A stretch of DNA of 22,500 nucleotides from Symbiodinium natans (GCA_905221605.1 CAJNDS010002400.1:1-22500), one strand, 5' to 3'. Numbered from the stretch's first letter, positions 8,664 through 18,471 are shown. Notes: a model not told the origin generated them from the sequence alone. A program made the numbers and translations.

Positions 8664-8971
8664 GCCAACGGGGGGGGGGGGGGGGGCGTGAATGCTGGCT
8701 CATATATGCTAGACACTTTATGCGCACAAAGTGTCCGTCCCAGTAGCGGTGCTAGCGGTTGGCTACCCACGATGCGGAGGTTGTGGGTAGAGGTGGGGGG
8801 GGGGGTTGGGGCTAGGGTTAAGAGCCACTGCAGCTTTGCTAGGGCTTGGGCTGAAACGGGTTCCTAGGGGTAGTTGGGGGGTGGGAGGGGGGGGGGGGTA
8901 GGTGGGGTATATATATATTTATATATATGTATATATATATATATATATATAATATGTACATATAGAGCGAA

Positions 8972-9009
<38 letters not shown>

Positions 9010-9108
9010 AGAGAGCGACTTGAATAAACACTGCAAATACCCTAAACATAAACCGAAAGAGAACATCATTTTGCACAATTCAATTCGTCCAGTCCTCGGG
9101 CGCCAAGT
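8664..9108. repeat. Low-complexity flank: G-runs, TA and GA microsatellites
   Basis: Contains a 17-G run (8670-8686), a hairpin GACACTTT/AAAGTGTC (8712-8735), further G-runs around 8797-8898, a TA-rich tract (8908-8959) and a (GA)n tract (8975-9006). The open frames across it (poly-Ser/Leu/Tyr/Ile) are artefacts of the repeats. Confidence 0.85.
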
Positions 9109-9335
9109 AGCTAGGGTTTAGGGTCTAGGGCTAAAGTCTAGGGTTTACAGTTTAGGGTTTAGGGAACTCCCTTTTCTTGGCTTGCGCACTTCGCTTCGGG
9201 TCTGGCTTTCTAACCAAGTATGGGCACGTGGAAGCGAAAGCGATGAAGACGGGTGCTCATGACCCTACTTGGAGGTTCCGGGACGGTTTAGGGTCTAGGG
9301 TCTAGGGTCTAGGGTTTAGGGTTTAGGGCTACTCA
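9109..9335 (+). repeat. Interstitial telomere-type TTTAGGG blocks
   Basis: Two blocks (about 9109-9160 and 9288-9330) of TTTAGGG and TCTAGGG variants in the G-rich orientation flank about 125 bp of unique sequence. TTTAGGG is the plant- and dinoflagellate-type telomere unit. Confidence 0.75.
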
Positions 9336-9710
9336 TAACCCCCGTTGCGACTGTGATTTTCAGCCACCTTTCAGTCCTCTGAGCAGGTTTTAAGTAGACT
9401 CATAATTGGGGTTCGAAGTACCCAAGTACCCATGAACCTCCAAGTAAGGGTCCATGTACTTAGGCTTTAAAGGGGCTCCCATGTAGTAGCTTTCGGGCCC
9501 AAGCATATACCATGTAGGCACATGGACCCTAAGGGTGGCCAGACATCTCCAAATCTGGCCTGGCACTAAAACAGTTTTTGGAACTGTAAACTGTAAACCC
9601 TTCCACGGCTTTACCGAAAGCGGTTCTACGGAATGAGGAAACACAAGGACGGGGCGCAAAGTCCTCCACAGAACCTAGGCTGCAAACAGAATGGAATAGC
9701 ACCCGTGTTC

Positions 9711-9754
9711 ACCCTAAACCCACCCTAAACCCTAAACCCTAAACCCTAAACCCA
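9711..9754 (-). repeat. Interstitial CCCTAAA tandem block
   Basis: At least four perfect head-to-tail CCCTAAA units (9723-9750), orientation opposite to the block at 9109-9335. The surrounding 9336-11074 shows no supported gene, only scattered telomere-like words (10838-10865, 10976-11002) and short G/C runs. Confidence 0.8.
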
Positions 9755-11074
9755 GGCTCTGCTGGTTTAGGAGGGTAGAATTTTGGATTCCGAGCGCGAA
9801 GCGAAACTCCATGCTTCAAAGCGCGCCTACAAGCCTAAACTGAACTTGGAACCCTGGCAACGATTAGAATTTTAGCTGTTTCTCAGCAATTAAAGTACCC
9901 CAAAAATTAAAAACACTATTTCCAAGTATCCCTCAGAATCTTGCTCCCCCCAAAAAAACAACAAAAACAATGTTACCCTTATACGGAAGCCGGTTCAGCT
10001 GCCTCGAGCCACAACCCTAAACCGTCTTGGGGCATATCTCTGGTTGGTTCATGAAGCTCGTGGCTTCTCCGCCGCGTCCTTGCACCTGACCAAAATTGGC
10101 GACACAAGGGCTGCATGGGCTTTAGAGTTTCGGAATTTGTATGACAACGACTGTAGCGGCAAAAGAATGACAAATGTAGTACATTCAGTGACAATCGAAT
10201 TGAGTTTTTCTCAAGTCCTAACACTCTTAAAGCCCAAAAAACCCCCAGGTGGGGAGGAAACATTTGCGAGGGATTGCTCCACATTCGGGTCCCCTTGTAC
10301 ATCAATTGCGTCACAGGGCTCTTCTTGCCCCCTGGAAGGAAAAGGGGCCCCTGATTTAGAACAACCCCCCAGCAAGCTGACTCCGTAGGTTCGATTGAAG
10401 CACGTGGGCACCCATGAAGATTCGCACAGCATCCAACTCGCTACCATCAGTACCCAAAGAATCTGCACTCCTGCGCAAGCAAGCTCTGGCATTTGCGGTC
10501 CTAAACCCTGAACCCGAAACGCGGATGATGGACCTGCGGGCCTCGACCGTTAAATAGTTTTGGAACTTGGAACTCACCGCCAGTCACGGCTCTTTTGCCC
10601 AATCTGGTGGTGAATGTTTCAATGTTTCAAGGAACTTAAGGACAGGAGGACAGGATGCAAGGTCCTGCACAGAACGCAGGCCACAAATAAAAAAGAACAT
10701 CACAAACAACAAGGAGGGGCCCCCTTACTATTCTAGCTATAGTTGAGGGACGTATAGCCTGATTTAGGATCCTCACAAGCCTATTTAGGGCCCTTATATT
10801 TCTACTTATAACTAAGGGCGGGGGGGGGGCCTTCTTCCTAAACCCTAAACGCTGAACCCTACACCCTCCTGGCTTTTGGGCTTCAGAACACAACCCCATT
10901 TGCACCCCCCCCCCCCCTCCCCGCCTCGTTTTGGGGTGCAGGCTCTAGCTATCCGAGGGAAAGCACTCTACCAAGCCCTAAACCTTGAACCCTAAACCCT
11001 ACTTCTTCTCTTTAGGTCAGTTCACGGCTCCTCTGCACATCCTTACTCCTGATCAACCCTATGCCAGTTTGATA

Positions 11075-11380
11075 AGGATTTTCACTCTGACCCCTTGGCC
11101 CATGAGGTTTAGAGTTTAGGGTACAAGGTTTGGGGCAATGGTAGATTTACGGTTTCCCCTGTCCCTGCTGTGGTTCGTGCTCGGTGTACGGTTCAGGGTT
11201 CAGGGTTGAAGCGGTTAAGGTTTCGGGTTTACCCTTCCTTTTTGTGGTTCATTGGTGGGTTTAGGTTTTAGGGCTTAGGGTTCAGGGTTTGGGGTTTAGG
11301 TTGAGGGTTTCTCTCTCTCCCCCTCCTGTGGTCCGTGGTGTTTCTAGGGTTAACGGGCAGGGCTGTGGGGGGGAGATACC
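11075..11380. repeat. Diverged dispersed repeat, inverted partner of 633-942
   Basis: Inverted copy of 633-942, about 10 kb away on the other side of the retrotransposon. On the plus strand it reads with G-rich TTTAGGG-like words. The two copies differ by many substitutions and small indels, so the duplication is older than the retrotransposon's own terminal repeats. Confidence 0.8.
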
Positions 11381-11458
11381 ATGGGGGAGGGATACCATTG
11401 CGGGGGGAGGGGGGGGTCAACTGTGCGGAACGCGGGCGCATATAAGGGGGGCATGCGG

Positions 11459-11527
11459 GGTTGTAGGGTTTAGGGTTTAGGTGTGGTTTAGGGTTTAGGG
11501 TTGAGGGTCGCGGGTTTAGGGTTTAGC
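11459..11527 (+). repeat. Interstitial TTTAGGG block
   Basis: Several TTTAGGG units with GTTTAGGG and TTGAGGG variants. It follows the repeat at 11075-11380 after a G-rich spacer and precedes the first MITE-like element. Confidence 0.75.
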
Positions 11528-11644
11528 GTTTCGGCCCTTCATTTCGGATCCATATTTTACTGCTGGCAATATGAACCCTGCATGCACCATTCAGGCTCTC
11601 TCATCTTGTCCTCCGCCGGTTAGGGACCCATACTTTTTAACCCA

Positions 11645-11751
11645 TGGTAGCCCAGTAACCATATTACAATAAAGGCGCCCTTTGTTGGGTTGGTTACTTT
11701 ATAAGGGGGCCTTGAACCAAAAAAAGGGTAAAGGGTACCACTGGGCTACCA
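11645..11751. mobile_element. MITE-like element, family 1 (12-bp terminal inverted repeats)
   Basis: Ends in TGGTAGCCCAGT (11645-11656) and ACTGGGCTACCA (11740-11751), a perfect 12-bp inverted repeat around 107 bp without coding capacity. The inner part (GGTTGGTTAC, CCTTGAACCAAA, GGGTACC) recurs at 12871-12959. This suits a short non-autonomous DNA element; no target-site duplication is clear. Confidence 0.6.
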
Positions 11752-11946
11752 AGATACATTTTAACCCTTGAATGAAGGGCCTTGTTTTAAATAGGCTTTG
11801 GCTGGGATGGTGTCTTCGTTGGAAGATGTCAAAGCATGCGAGTAGAGCCTGGATCAGTCAACTGCGGCTCCAAAACTGGGATGCATGTATAGGCCGCCTG
11901 ACCGAAATGCCGGCCAAAATCACAACTAGCCTTCACAACCGCAAGA

Positions 11947-12075
11947 CTTACTGTTGGTTCGCAAGGAATGGGGGAATGAGGTACTCTATATGATCCCTTA
12001 ACGGGTAGGGCCCTATTTTTACCCTTTAAGGGATTTTTGAAGGGCCCTGATTCCCCGATGCTAACCAACAGTAAG
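11947..12075. mobile_element. MITE-like foldback element, family 2, copy 1
   Basis: A perfect 13-bp inverted repeat, CTTACTGTTGGTT at 11947-11959 and AACCAACAGTAAG at 12063-12075, encloses 103 bp that itself contains palindromic pieces (CCCTTAA/TTTAAGGG, AGGGCCCT). It has no coding potential. Its ends resemble those of the next element. Confidence 0.6.
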
Positions 12076-12184
12076 AAGAAAGCGGCTGTGAAGTGCTCTG
12101 GGCTGCTGTGGACAATCCAGGTGGCCAAAGGTCTTCCTTTCAGCTTCACATGGGCTGTACATGAACAGTAGCGGCTACTACTGA

Positions 12185-12283
12185 CTGTTGGCTAGCAGGG
12201 AATGAGGGCATTAGGTACCCTATGAATGACCTTTAAGGGAGTATATAGGATACCTCCTTCCCCCATTCCCTACTAACCAACAG
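12185..12283. mobile_element. MITE-like foldback element, family 2, copy 2
   Basis: The left arm CTGTTGGCTAGCAGGGAATG (12185-12204) pairs with CATTCCCTACTAACCAACAG (12264-12283) at 18 of 20 positions. It shares the CTGTTGG terminus with the element at 11947-12075, which ends 110 bp before it. Confidence 0.6.
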
Positions 12284-12705
12284 CAAGACTGAAGCACACC
12301 GGTGAGGGCAGCACGTACTCTGGGGATTCTAGGGGTTGGTGTGCTTTGTGCATCATCTAGATTCCTGTAGTGGCGTGCTCAAAGAGGCAGCTTGAGAACG
12401 TTTAGGGTTTAGGATTTAGGGTTTACACAGAAATGGTTGGAGCGTAGCTGTGGAATAAGCTTCGGAACACAATCGGCAGGTCACAAAGGTGTTTTGATTA
12501 AGCACTTGGCCAGCTAGCCTTCTTGCCACTGCAACAGCAGAGCTGAAACCGACGAAGGCAGACTATGATGGCAGAAACATGCGGCGGGCTTCAAGTCACA
12601 AGCTCGTGTTTGCTTTGCACTTTGCGATCACACGCCCTAAGCCGACCTCACCAACCCCTTAACATTTAAACTGGACACAACTTTGGAGGGCTTGGTGTTG
12701 CCAGT

Positions 12706-12866
12706 CCCTGAACCCTAAGCCCTAAGCCCTAAACCCTAAAACCCCAAAATCCTAAACCCTAAACCCCCCTAAAGCCTCTCTTCCCAGGGTCTGTGACGTT
12801 GTCCTTCCGAAGGCTATATACAAAGGTCAGAACCTTAGTAGGCTTTGGGGTTTAGGGTTTAGGGTA
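12706..12866. repeat. Telomere-like blocks in opposite orientations
   Basis: CCCTAAA/CCCTAAG units at about 12712-12770 are followed by TTTAGGG units at 12846-12866. The neighbouring 12284-12705 holds no gene that I can support, only a small TTTAGGG cluster at about 12400-12424. Confidence 0.7.
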
Positions 12867-12870
12867 GGCT

Positions 12871-12959
12871 GTTATAATAAGGCCACCGCGTTCTTCGGTT
12901 GGTTACGTTTAAGGGAACCTTGAACCAAAGAAAGGGAAAAGGGTACCACTGGGCTACCA
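12871..12959. mobile_element. MITE-like element, family 1, copy lacking its left end
   Basis: Matches the inner part and right end of 11645-11751 in the same orientation, including AAGGGTACCACTGGGCTACC (ending 12958). The left terminal repeat is absent; a TTTAGGG block (12846-12866) adjoins instead. Confidence 0.6.
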
Positions 12960-13494
12960 AGGAACAGTGGGATCTGTCAGGTTTGTGATCTGTCTAAATA
13001 CGATAGTGATCTATCATTGGAACCCCCAAAAGGGTACCACCGTTTCCGGAAACCCCCATATACAGGTGCAGGGTTATATGCAACAAATAAGATGCCTGTT
13101 AGGGTCCCTCCTATACCTTCCCTAGGCATCAGGGCCTAAGCCCTAATACCTAAACACCCTGGCATTGAGAAGCCCCGCCACTGACTCGCCTGTCCCTTTC
13201 CCGAGCCACACGTGTCATAGGCTCAAGTGGGATATACATGTAATTTCCGAGGTATCTACTCAGCCAGAAATGCCTTTGACGTGGCGCGTTCTCATAGGTC
13301 CTCTCCGAAGGGGTTCCGACTGGGACCTTCGTTCGTGAACTTCAGAAACCCTTAACTTTCAACCCCTGAACCCTAACTAAGGGAAGTTACATGGTCCCTT
13401 TAGTAGGGCCCCCTTTGTAAAGCCTAAACCCAAAATATACACCCGAGACCATATATAAACCTGAACCCTGACAGGTCGCGGTGCTTTGTTTATA

Positions 13495-13627
13495 GGGTTC
13501 TTAAGGGAGGTGGGTTCATGAGGGGTAGGTACGTAGGGAACTTTAGGGAAGCTTAGGGAGCCTCAGGGAGTACATAGGGAACCTTGGGTTACCTACCCCC
13601 CCCTGAACCCCTCTCCCTTAAGAGCCC
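13495..13627. mobile_element. Foldback element with about 38-bp imperfect inverted arms
   Basis: The left arm 13495-13532 (GGGTTCTTAAGGGAGG...GGGGTAGGTAC) pairs with the right arm 13588-13627 (GTTACCTACC...CCCTTAAGAGCCC) with only a few mismatches. The loop contains repeated GTAGGGAAC/ATAGGGAAC words. It resembles a non-autonomous foldback transposon and has no coding capacity. Confidence 0.55.
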
Positions 13628-13782
13628 TGTAATTTCTTTTGGAACGGACCACGTGGGAAGCTCAAGCCTAAAGGCTGATAAAGAACGTCGCATCGGCGTG
13701 ACCTGGAAAGAACTCCAGACCTTAGCCAGCTGGGCTTGGGGTGCAGGGGTTTGGGGTTTAGGTTTAGGGTCTAAACAGTCTC

Positions 13783-13972
13783 AACCCTGAACCCTGAACC
13801 CGAAACCCGAAACTCTAAACCCTAAACCCTAGTGTTTGGGCTTTAGCTAGGGTCCAGGTATCTATGTCTAAGGCTTCGAACAGTTGAGGGGTTCGGGTTT
13901 CCGAGCCAGGGTGTCATGTTAACAACCCTAAACCCTAAACCCTAAACCCTGAAGCCTGAACCCTGAACCCTA
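13783..13972 (-). repeat. Interstitial CCCTAAA/CCCTGAA blocks
   Basis: Two blocks (about 13783-13832 and 13925-13972) of CCCTAAA and CCCTGAA units in the C-rich orientation, separated by about 90 bp with no gene. Confidence 0.7.
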
Positions 13973-14079
13973 GTTCCCAGCTGTATGAGCGCTTCAGAGC
14001 TACTTTGCTGGAGTTGGGGAAGCTTGTGTTCAGGTACGCTAAGCTTCTCTGTGCCGCAAGGGTTAGGGTTGAGGGCGCA

Positions 14080-14252
14080 GGGGCCCTTAAACCCCAAAAC
14101 CCAAAACCCAAAACCCAAAACCCCAAACCCTAAACCCCAAATCTTAAACGCTAAACCCTAAACCCCAAAACCTTAAACCCTAAACCCCAAATCCTGAACC
14201 AAACCCTGAACCCAAACTCCAAACCCTACTCCCCTAAACCCCTAAACCCTGA
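14080..14252 (-). repeat. Longest degenerate CCCTAAA array of the window
   Basis: About 170 bp of continuous but worn units (CCCTAAA, CCCCAAA, CCCAAAA, CCTTAAA). A G-rich TTTAGGG block in the opposite orientation follows at 14331-14403, after about 80 bp of unrelated sequence. Confidence 0.75.
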
Positions 14253-14635
14253 GCTCCCATCCAGCTCCTGGGCATCTCAGGCAGCTGCGCAGCATTTCCA
14301 GACTCATCCCGAGCTGCCTGGGCCAAGGTTTTTTGGGTTTTAGGGGTTTACGGCTAGGGTTTAGGGTTTTAGGGTTTTGGGTTTAGGATTTCGGGCTTAG
14401 GGTTCAGCAGCTCCGGATCGAACAGTTTTAGTTGAGCGCGCAGAGCGTAAACTTAAACAAAAACCCGCCCGCCCAATGAATCCCAGAACATTAAGATAAT
14501 AGAGGGTCTTCATTAACCCTTTACGCTTCAGTTGCCCACTATTCCTTCATCAAAAGCAAAGCAAGCTCCGGCCCCTTCAGGGTCCAATGCTATTAGCCTT
14601 TCGGTCCTTCCGGGACGGGACCGCATGGCCAAAAA

Positions 14636-14825
14636 CATTGGCCCCAGAGGGACCGACTGGCTAATAACATTGCTCCCGGAGGGACCAAATGACGAATAGC
14701 ATTGGCCCCGGAGAGACCAAATGGCTGGTAACATTGATTCCGGAGGGACCAAGTGGCTAATAGCATTGGTCCCGGAGGGACCAAGTGGCTAACCTTGGTC
14801 CTGAGAGGGACCAAATAGCTTAAAT
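14636..14825. repeat. 32-bp minisatellite, about six units
   Basis: Units start at 14636, 14668, 14700, 14732 and 14764, with a shortened last unit near 14794. Each reads roughly CATTGG-CCC-GGAGGGACCAA-TGGCTAATA. An inverted partial unit, GGTCCAATGCTATTAGCC, lies upstream at 14581-14598. The minus-strand open frames here merely translate the repeat. Confidence 0.85.
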
Positions 14826-15600
14826 GGTTTAAATACACGGAGATCCTAGGAACTGACACGGGAACCCTGATCCCCAAAACCTTCGGGGATTTGGAGCTTA
14901 GGGTTTAGGGTTTGAGGGGTTTTTGGTGTGCAGAGTTTAGAGCTGACAGGGAACAGCGCCCCGAATTACGAAAACAAGGGGAACCCTGCAATAGACCCCC
15001 AAATAGTATAGGATGTCCCTTGTAATAGCAACCCTAATTATTTACCCCTAATTTCCCAAACCCCCATAGTTGAAGGCCATCCTTGACCCCTAGACCCTAA
15101 ACCCCAAACCCTAAAACAGTGCACGCGCACTGGTAGCACTCAGCAACGACCCTCAGGTTCGTCCTCTAAGCTGCGTTTTCCGTAGAAACTAAACCTCAAG
15201 CAGAGCCGTACCTTATGGCTGGTATGCGCCAGCAACACGGGATCTGACTCTGTACCCGGCCCAGCATGTGCCATTTGCAGCTTAGTGTTGACAAGGTTGA
15301 TGGCACACTGACGTCTTAATCTTCGCACCGTCCGGAAGTTGTGATGCAACGCCGACCTTTTCGCATTGGACTCCGTATCATCACCCATTGGTATCAACGA
15401 GACGATGTACGCTACGCTAGGGGCCATGCATGCTTTGCCAGCCTTAAGCCGACCAATTTGCACAGCATAGCGCTATGCGCCCACGCCTCGGAGACCCTAA
15501 ATTATACATGTAAGGAAAAGCTTCTCCAGGTTAGTTGACCGCGTGTGAGAACGATTAACAGGATTATGAAGTTAACATAGAATAAGCGTGTGCATGACAT
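14826..15600. other. Unique spacer with small telomere-like blocks
   Basis: TTTAGGG words occur at 14896-14916 and CCCTAAA words at 15087-15116. A minus-strand frame of 107 codons (15463-15140) has no recognisable motif, so I do not call it a gene. Confidence 0.4.
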
Positions 15601-16618
15601 GGATGAACGAATAATAGCACGAATTCACTACTTTCATTCCATTCTCTTTATATTTCCAATCCTAATAGTTCTTTGGGGTTCTTTTTACCTTTACTTCTAA
15701 TGCATTACATTCAACATCTGGTTTTCTGGCGTACAAGAGGGCTTATAGTGCGCTATCTTCATGCCCCAATTTAAATAAAGTTGTTTTTCTGGGATTTTTG
15801 CCCATCTTCACTTTTTTCATGTGTAACCGCCTGAGCAAAGTGAACAAGGGCACAAATAAGATTAAAGGTACGAATTCTTTCTCCCTTTACTTCGTTCATG
15901 TGCGGGCAATTCTGTTTTTATTTTATTCTTATGAGCCCCACGTGAACGAAGAAAACACATGAATCGCCGGTGCGTGAATAAGAGTATGAATGAGCCCAAG
16001 TAATGGGATATTGTGATTACGTCACTATATTCTCTTCGTCTTTTCATAGGAAAGGAGAACCCCGGTGAATGAACAAGTTAACTCATGAAGGTACGCGAGG
16101 TACAGGGTGAACGTAAGGATTATACCGTGAAGATACCACCAAGAACCCACGAAAGTCCGAAAATGACCCGCCGCAAAAACCCGAAACCCTAAATCCTAAA
16201 AAAAACACTAGAAGTTCTAAGCGTCAATCGCAAACAACAATGAGAAAGAGAGTCATTCATGTGTTTCTCCAAAAGCACGGCCTATGAGAGAGACCCCAAC
16301 ACGAAACTTCAATGTAAGGAGGAGAGTGCTGACAAAGCACCCGAGTCTTTAGAGGCCCAATCCATGCACACACGATGCCCCACGCTTGGAAGCAAGCCAT
16401 ATAATCCCTTCACGGGTATATATATATATATGCATCGGGCCCTAGTTCCCTCATTCCCGATACTGAATATAAATATAAATATAACTATAAATATAAATAT
16501 AAAAAATAGAAAAAACAAATATACATATATGCTACCCCCCTCGGTTATCCGCGCTTTTTGTGGTTATCCATGCTTGTTCTGATGTGTTTTTGGTGGCTGT
16601 CCGTCTTTTCGCAACTAG
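15601..16618. other. AT-rich non-coding stretch with microsatellites
   Basis: Clearly more AT-rich than its neighbours. It contains an imperfect inverted repeat CTTCGTTCATGTG (15890-15902) / CACGTGAACGAAG (15939-15951), a (TA)n tract (about 16417-16431) and an ATAAAT-type tract (about 16466-16507). No gene is supported. Confidence 0.6.
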
Positions 16619-17073
16619 TTTGTGCACTGCAGCCAGGAGCATGGACACGCCTGCTCACACATACCCTCCCGTCTAGACGGGGTTCTCCCCATGCATTCTT
16701 TGTTTGCTTCTAGCTTATGGACCGCGGCGCGGAGCAAGGCCATGCCTGCTCACACCAACACCCGCCCATTCTACATGGGGTTCTCCCCATGCAGCTGTTT
16801 TTCATGACTAGTTTGGTGAAGAGCATGCACATGCCTGCTCATACATACCCTCCATTTCTACATGGGGTTCTTCCCATGCATTTTTTCTGCTTCTATCGTA
16901 TGGACCGCGGTGCAGAGCAAGGCCATGCCTGCTCACACCAACGCGCGTCCATTCTACATGGGGTTCTCCCCATGCAGTGTTTTGTTTTGTATGGACCGCG
17001 GCACGGAGCAAAGCCATGCCTGCTCACGTACCCGCCCATTCTGCGTGGGGTTCTCCCCACGCAGCTCGTAATG
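16619..17073. repeat. 91-97-bp tandem repeat array, five units, each with a GGGG-TTCT-CCCC hairpin
   Basis: Units begin near 16619, 16716, 16810, 16899 and 16990. The common core is TATGGACCGCGGCGCGGAGC, then GCCATGCCTGCTCACAC, then CATTCTACATGGGGTTCTCC. Hairpins lie at 16679-16690, 16774-16791, 16861-16878, 16957-16974 and 17041-17064. The loop is always TTCT. In the last unit the stem grows to 10 bp (CTGCGTGGGG/CCCCACGCAG), with matching changes on both sides. Open frames cross the array on both strands, but the period is not held to a multiple of three, so I do not call a protein. Confidence 0.85.
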
Positions 17074-17199
17074 CAGTGGCACTTGCTTGGTCGAGGCATC
17101 CGATGAGATCGTTTTCATACCGCCAGATGCTCGCGCCGCTCCTCCAGTGTTGTTTCGATGATAACTAGATGTCCGCACTACTTCTCCCGTGGATTTCAT

Positions 17200-18415
17200 T
17201 CAGAGCTTTGCAGCAATGGTGTTCATGTACCACGTGAAGAGTTCCCCGGTGCTCATCCGAGCATCCTTACCCCTGTGCCAGTACTCATACTGGGCGGAGT
17301 GAACTTTGGCCTGTATGAGGGTAGAGTTGGACTTGACGTGTTGATTCTGCTTGATGCGGTCTTTGATGTACCTCCACGCACGATCCACCACCTGCGTCCC
17401 TGCCTTGCGAGTGATCTTTCGGCCATCTGGCAGCTTGTGCTTCACGAGACGCACGAAGGTCGATGGCTTCCAGACGTACTTGCCGCTTCTCCAGACTCGC
17501 TTCTTTTGGTGGACCACCGAGTCATGGAGAACCCCCGCAATCTTGGCTTTGAGCTCCTGGCACTGTCAGTGTGGAGTATGATGTTGCGATTTTTGAGCCA
17601 GGCGTTGGCGACTTTCAGCCAGCTCTCTTTCTTGACAGCACCAGGACCTGGTGCCCTCTTGCAAGTTGCCGTGGAAAATAAGCGGATCAACACCAATGAA
17701 GAAGGCTTGCCCCGGGCGACTATGCCAAGCCACTGTTCCCATCGCATTGGCTTCTTCTGCACCTCTGCGTCTTCTGCAGGGAGGAGGAACTTGTCGAAGA
17801 CAGCCTCATCGGCTTCGACTTCGGTCCATTTCTTCCCTTTACCCGTCCCAAAGCTCATGGACTTCTGACAATGCTCCACATATGCCGTGCGCACAAAGGC
17901 CAAGTTCTGTTCCATGCGTTCAAGAGCTTTGTGGTTCATGTCGAGCAGTATGTGTATGCTGCTAAGAGGGACACCGGCGAGTCGCATGAGCAAGGCGCTC
18001 CCCTGCACGGCAAGAGAATGTCCTTCTGAACCATTGCGAGATGTGAACACCGGGTGAAGGTGGTGTGGCAAAATAAGCTTGTGGCAATGTCGGCTTCGGC
18101 AACGATATCGGGGTGGAAGGTTGTCGCGTTTCTGCAAGGGAGACACCGCGCTGGTGTTGCAGAAAGGGCATTTCATCGTCCGGCAGGAGCCCATCTTCGG
18201 TTGAAAAAATCTTTGAGCTTTCGCTTCCACCGCGCGCGGCCCATGCGGAGCACAATACCGTTCTGGACATATGGAGTCTTCTGCCAGAGCTTGGTTTTCG
18301 CATTCGCATCGACGGGCTTCTTGGTGAAGTTATTCTTTAGAAGGAGCCTGGTCTTACCCTTCTTCGCAGAAGGAAAGATGGAGCACGGCTTCTTCTTCGG
18401 GAGATGCTTGCCCAT
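17200..18415 (-). pseudogene. IS1595/ISXO2-like (Merlin-type) DDE transposase, broken by frame changes
   Basis: Three consecutive frames make one transposase. Segment 1 starts at ATG 18415 (MGKHLPKKK...), with the context GCCACCATGG on the minus strand, and is Lys/Arg-rich. After a frame step near 18160-18210 the core runs down to about 17560: a zinc ribbon (CPFC...CRSRHC), the first catalytic Asp in VEADEAVF, an RGKP strand, and the second Asp in ILHTDSARS. Just after this the frame steps back one base near 17545-17560; the other frame carries on with AGVLHDSVVHQKK, a basic region and GTQVVDRAWRYIKDRI, where the third acidic residue should lie, ending at 17200. ISXO2-type enzymes cut and paste DNA. 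The breaks look like single-base losses; introns or assembly errors are alternatives. No terminal inverted repeats were found around it. Confidence 0.75.
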
Positions 18416-18445
18416 GGTGGCAACCCTGCGACGCCTATCTACGCA

Positions 18446-18461
18446 CACAAGCCAAAATCCT
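18446..18461 (-). other. Possible worn spliced-leader relic upstream of the transposase
   Basis: The minus strand reads GGATTTTGGCTTGTG about 31 bases before the transposase ATG. It shares ATTTTGGCT with the 3' part of the dinoflagellate spliced leader. Only about 10 of 14 positions agree, so this may be chance. A true relic would suggest that the gene passed through a trans-spliced mRNA and was copied back. Confidence 0.25.
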
Positions 18462-18471
18462 TAGCCCGGTC

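Noticed and set aside
10388-10405. GGTTCGATT, like a tRNA T-loop
   Set aside because: No pairing T-stem, acceptor stem or anticodon arm can be drawn around it.
13217-13226. GGCTCAAG as a spliced-leader relic
   Set aside because: Only eight bases match the leader end, and no gene follows.
14528-14877. Minus-strand frames with repeating Pro/Gly/Ser motifs
   Set aside because: They are translations of the 32-bp minisatellite, whose period does not keep frame.
15140-15463. Minus-strand frame of 107 codons
   Set aside because: It has no recognisable motif or neighbour support, and could occur by chance in this GC range.
16619-17073. CRISPR array
   Set aside because: Units are 91-97 bp tandem repeats without unique spacers, and no cas gene is present.
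16717-17106. Plus-strand frame of 129 codons across the tandem array
   Set aside because: It translates a non-coding repeat whose period is not fixed to a multiple of three; similar frames exist on the other strand.
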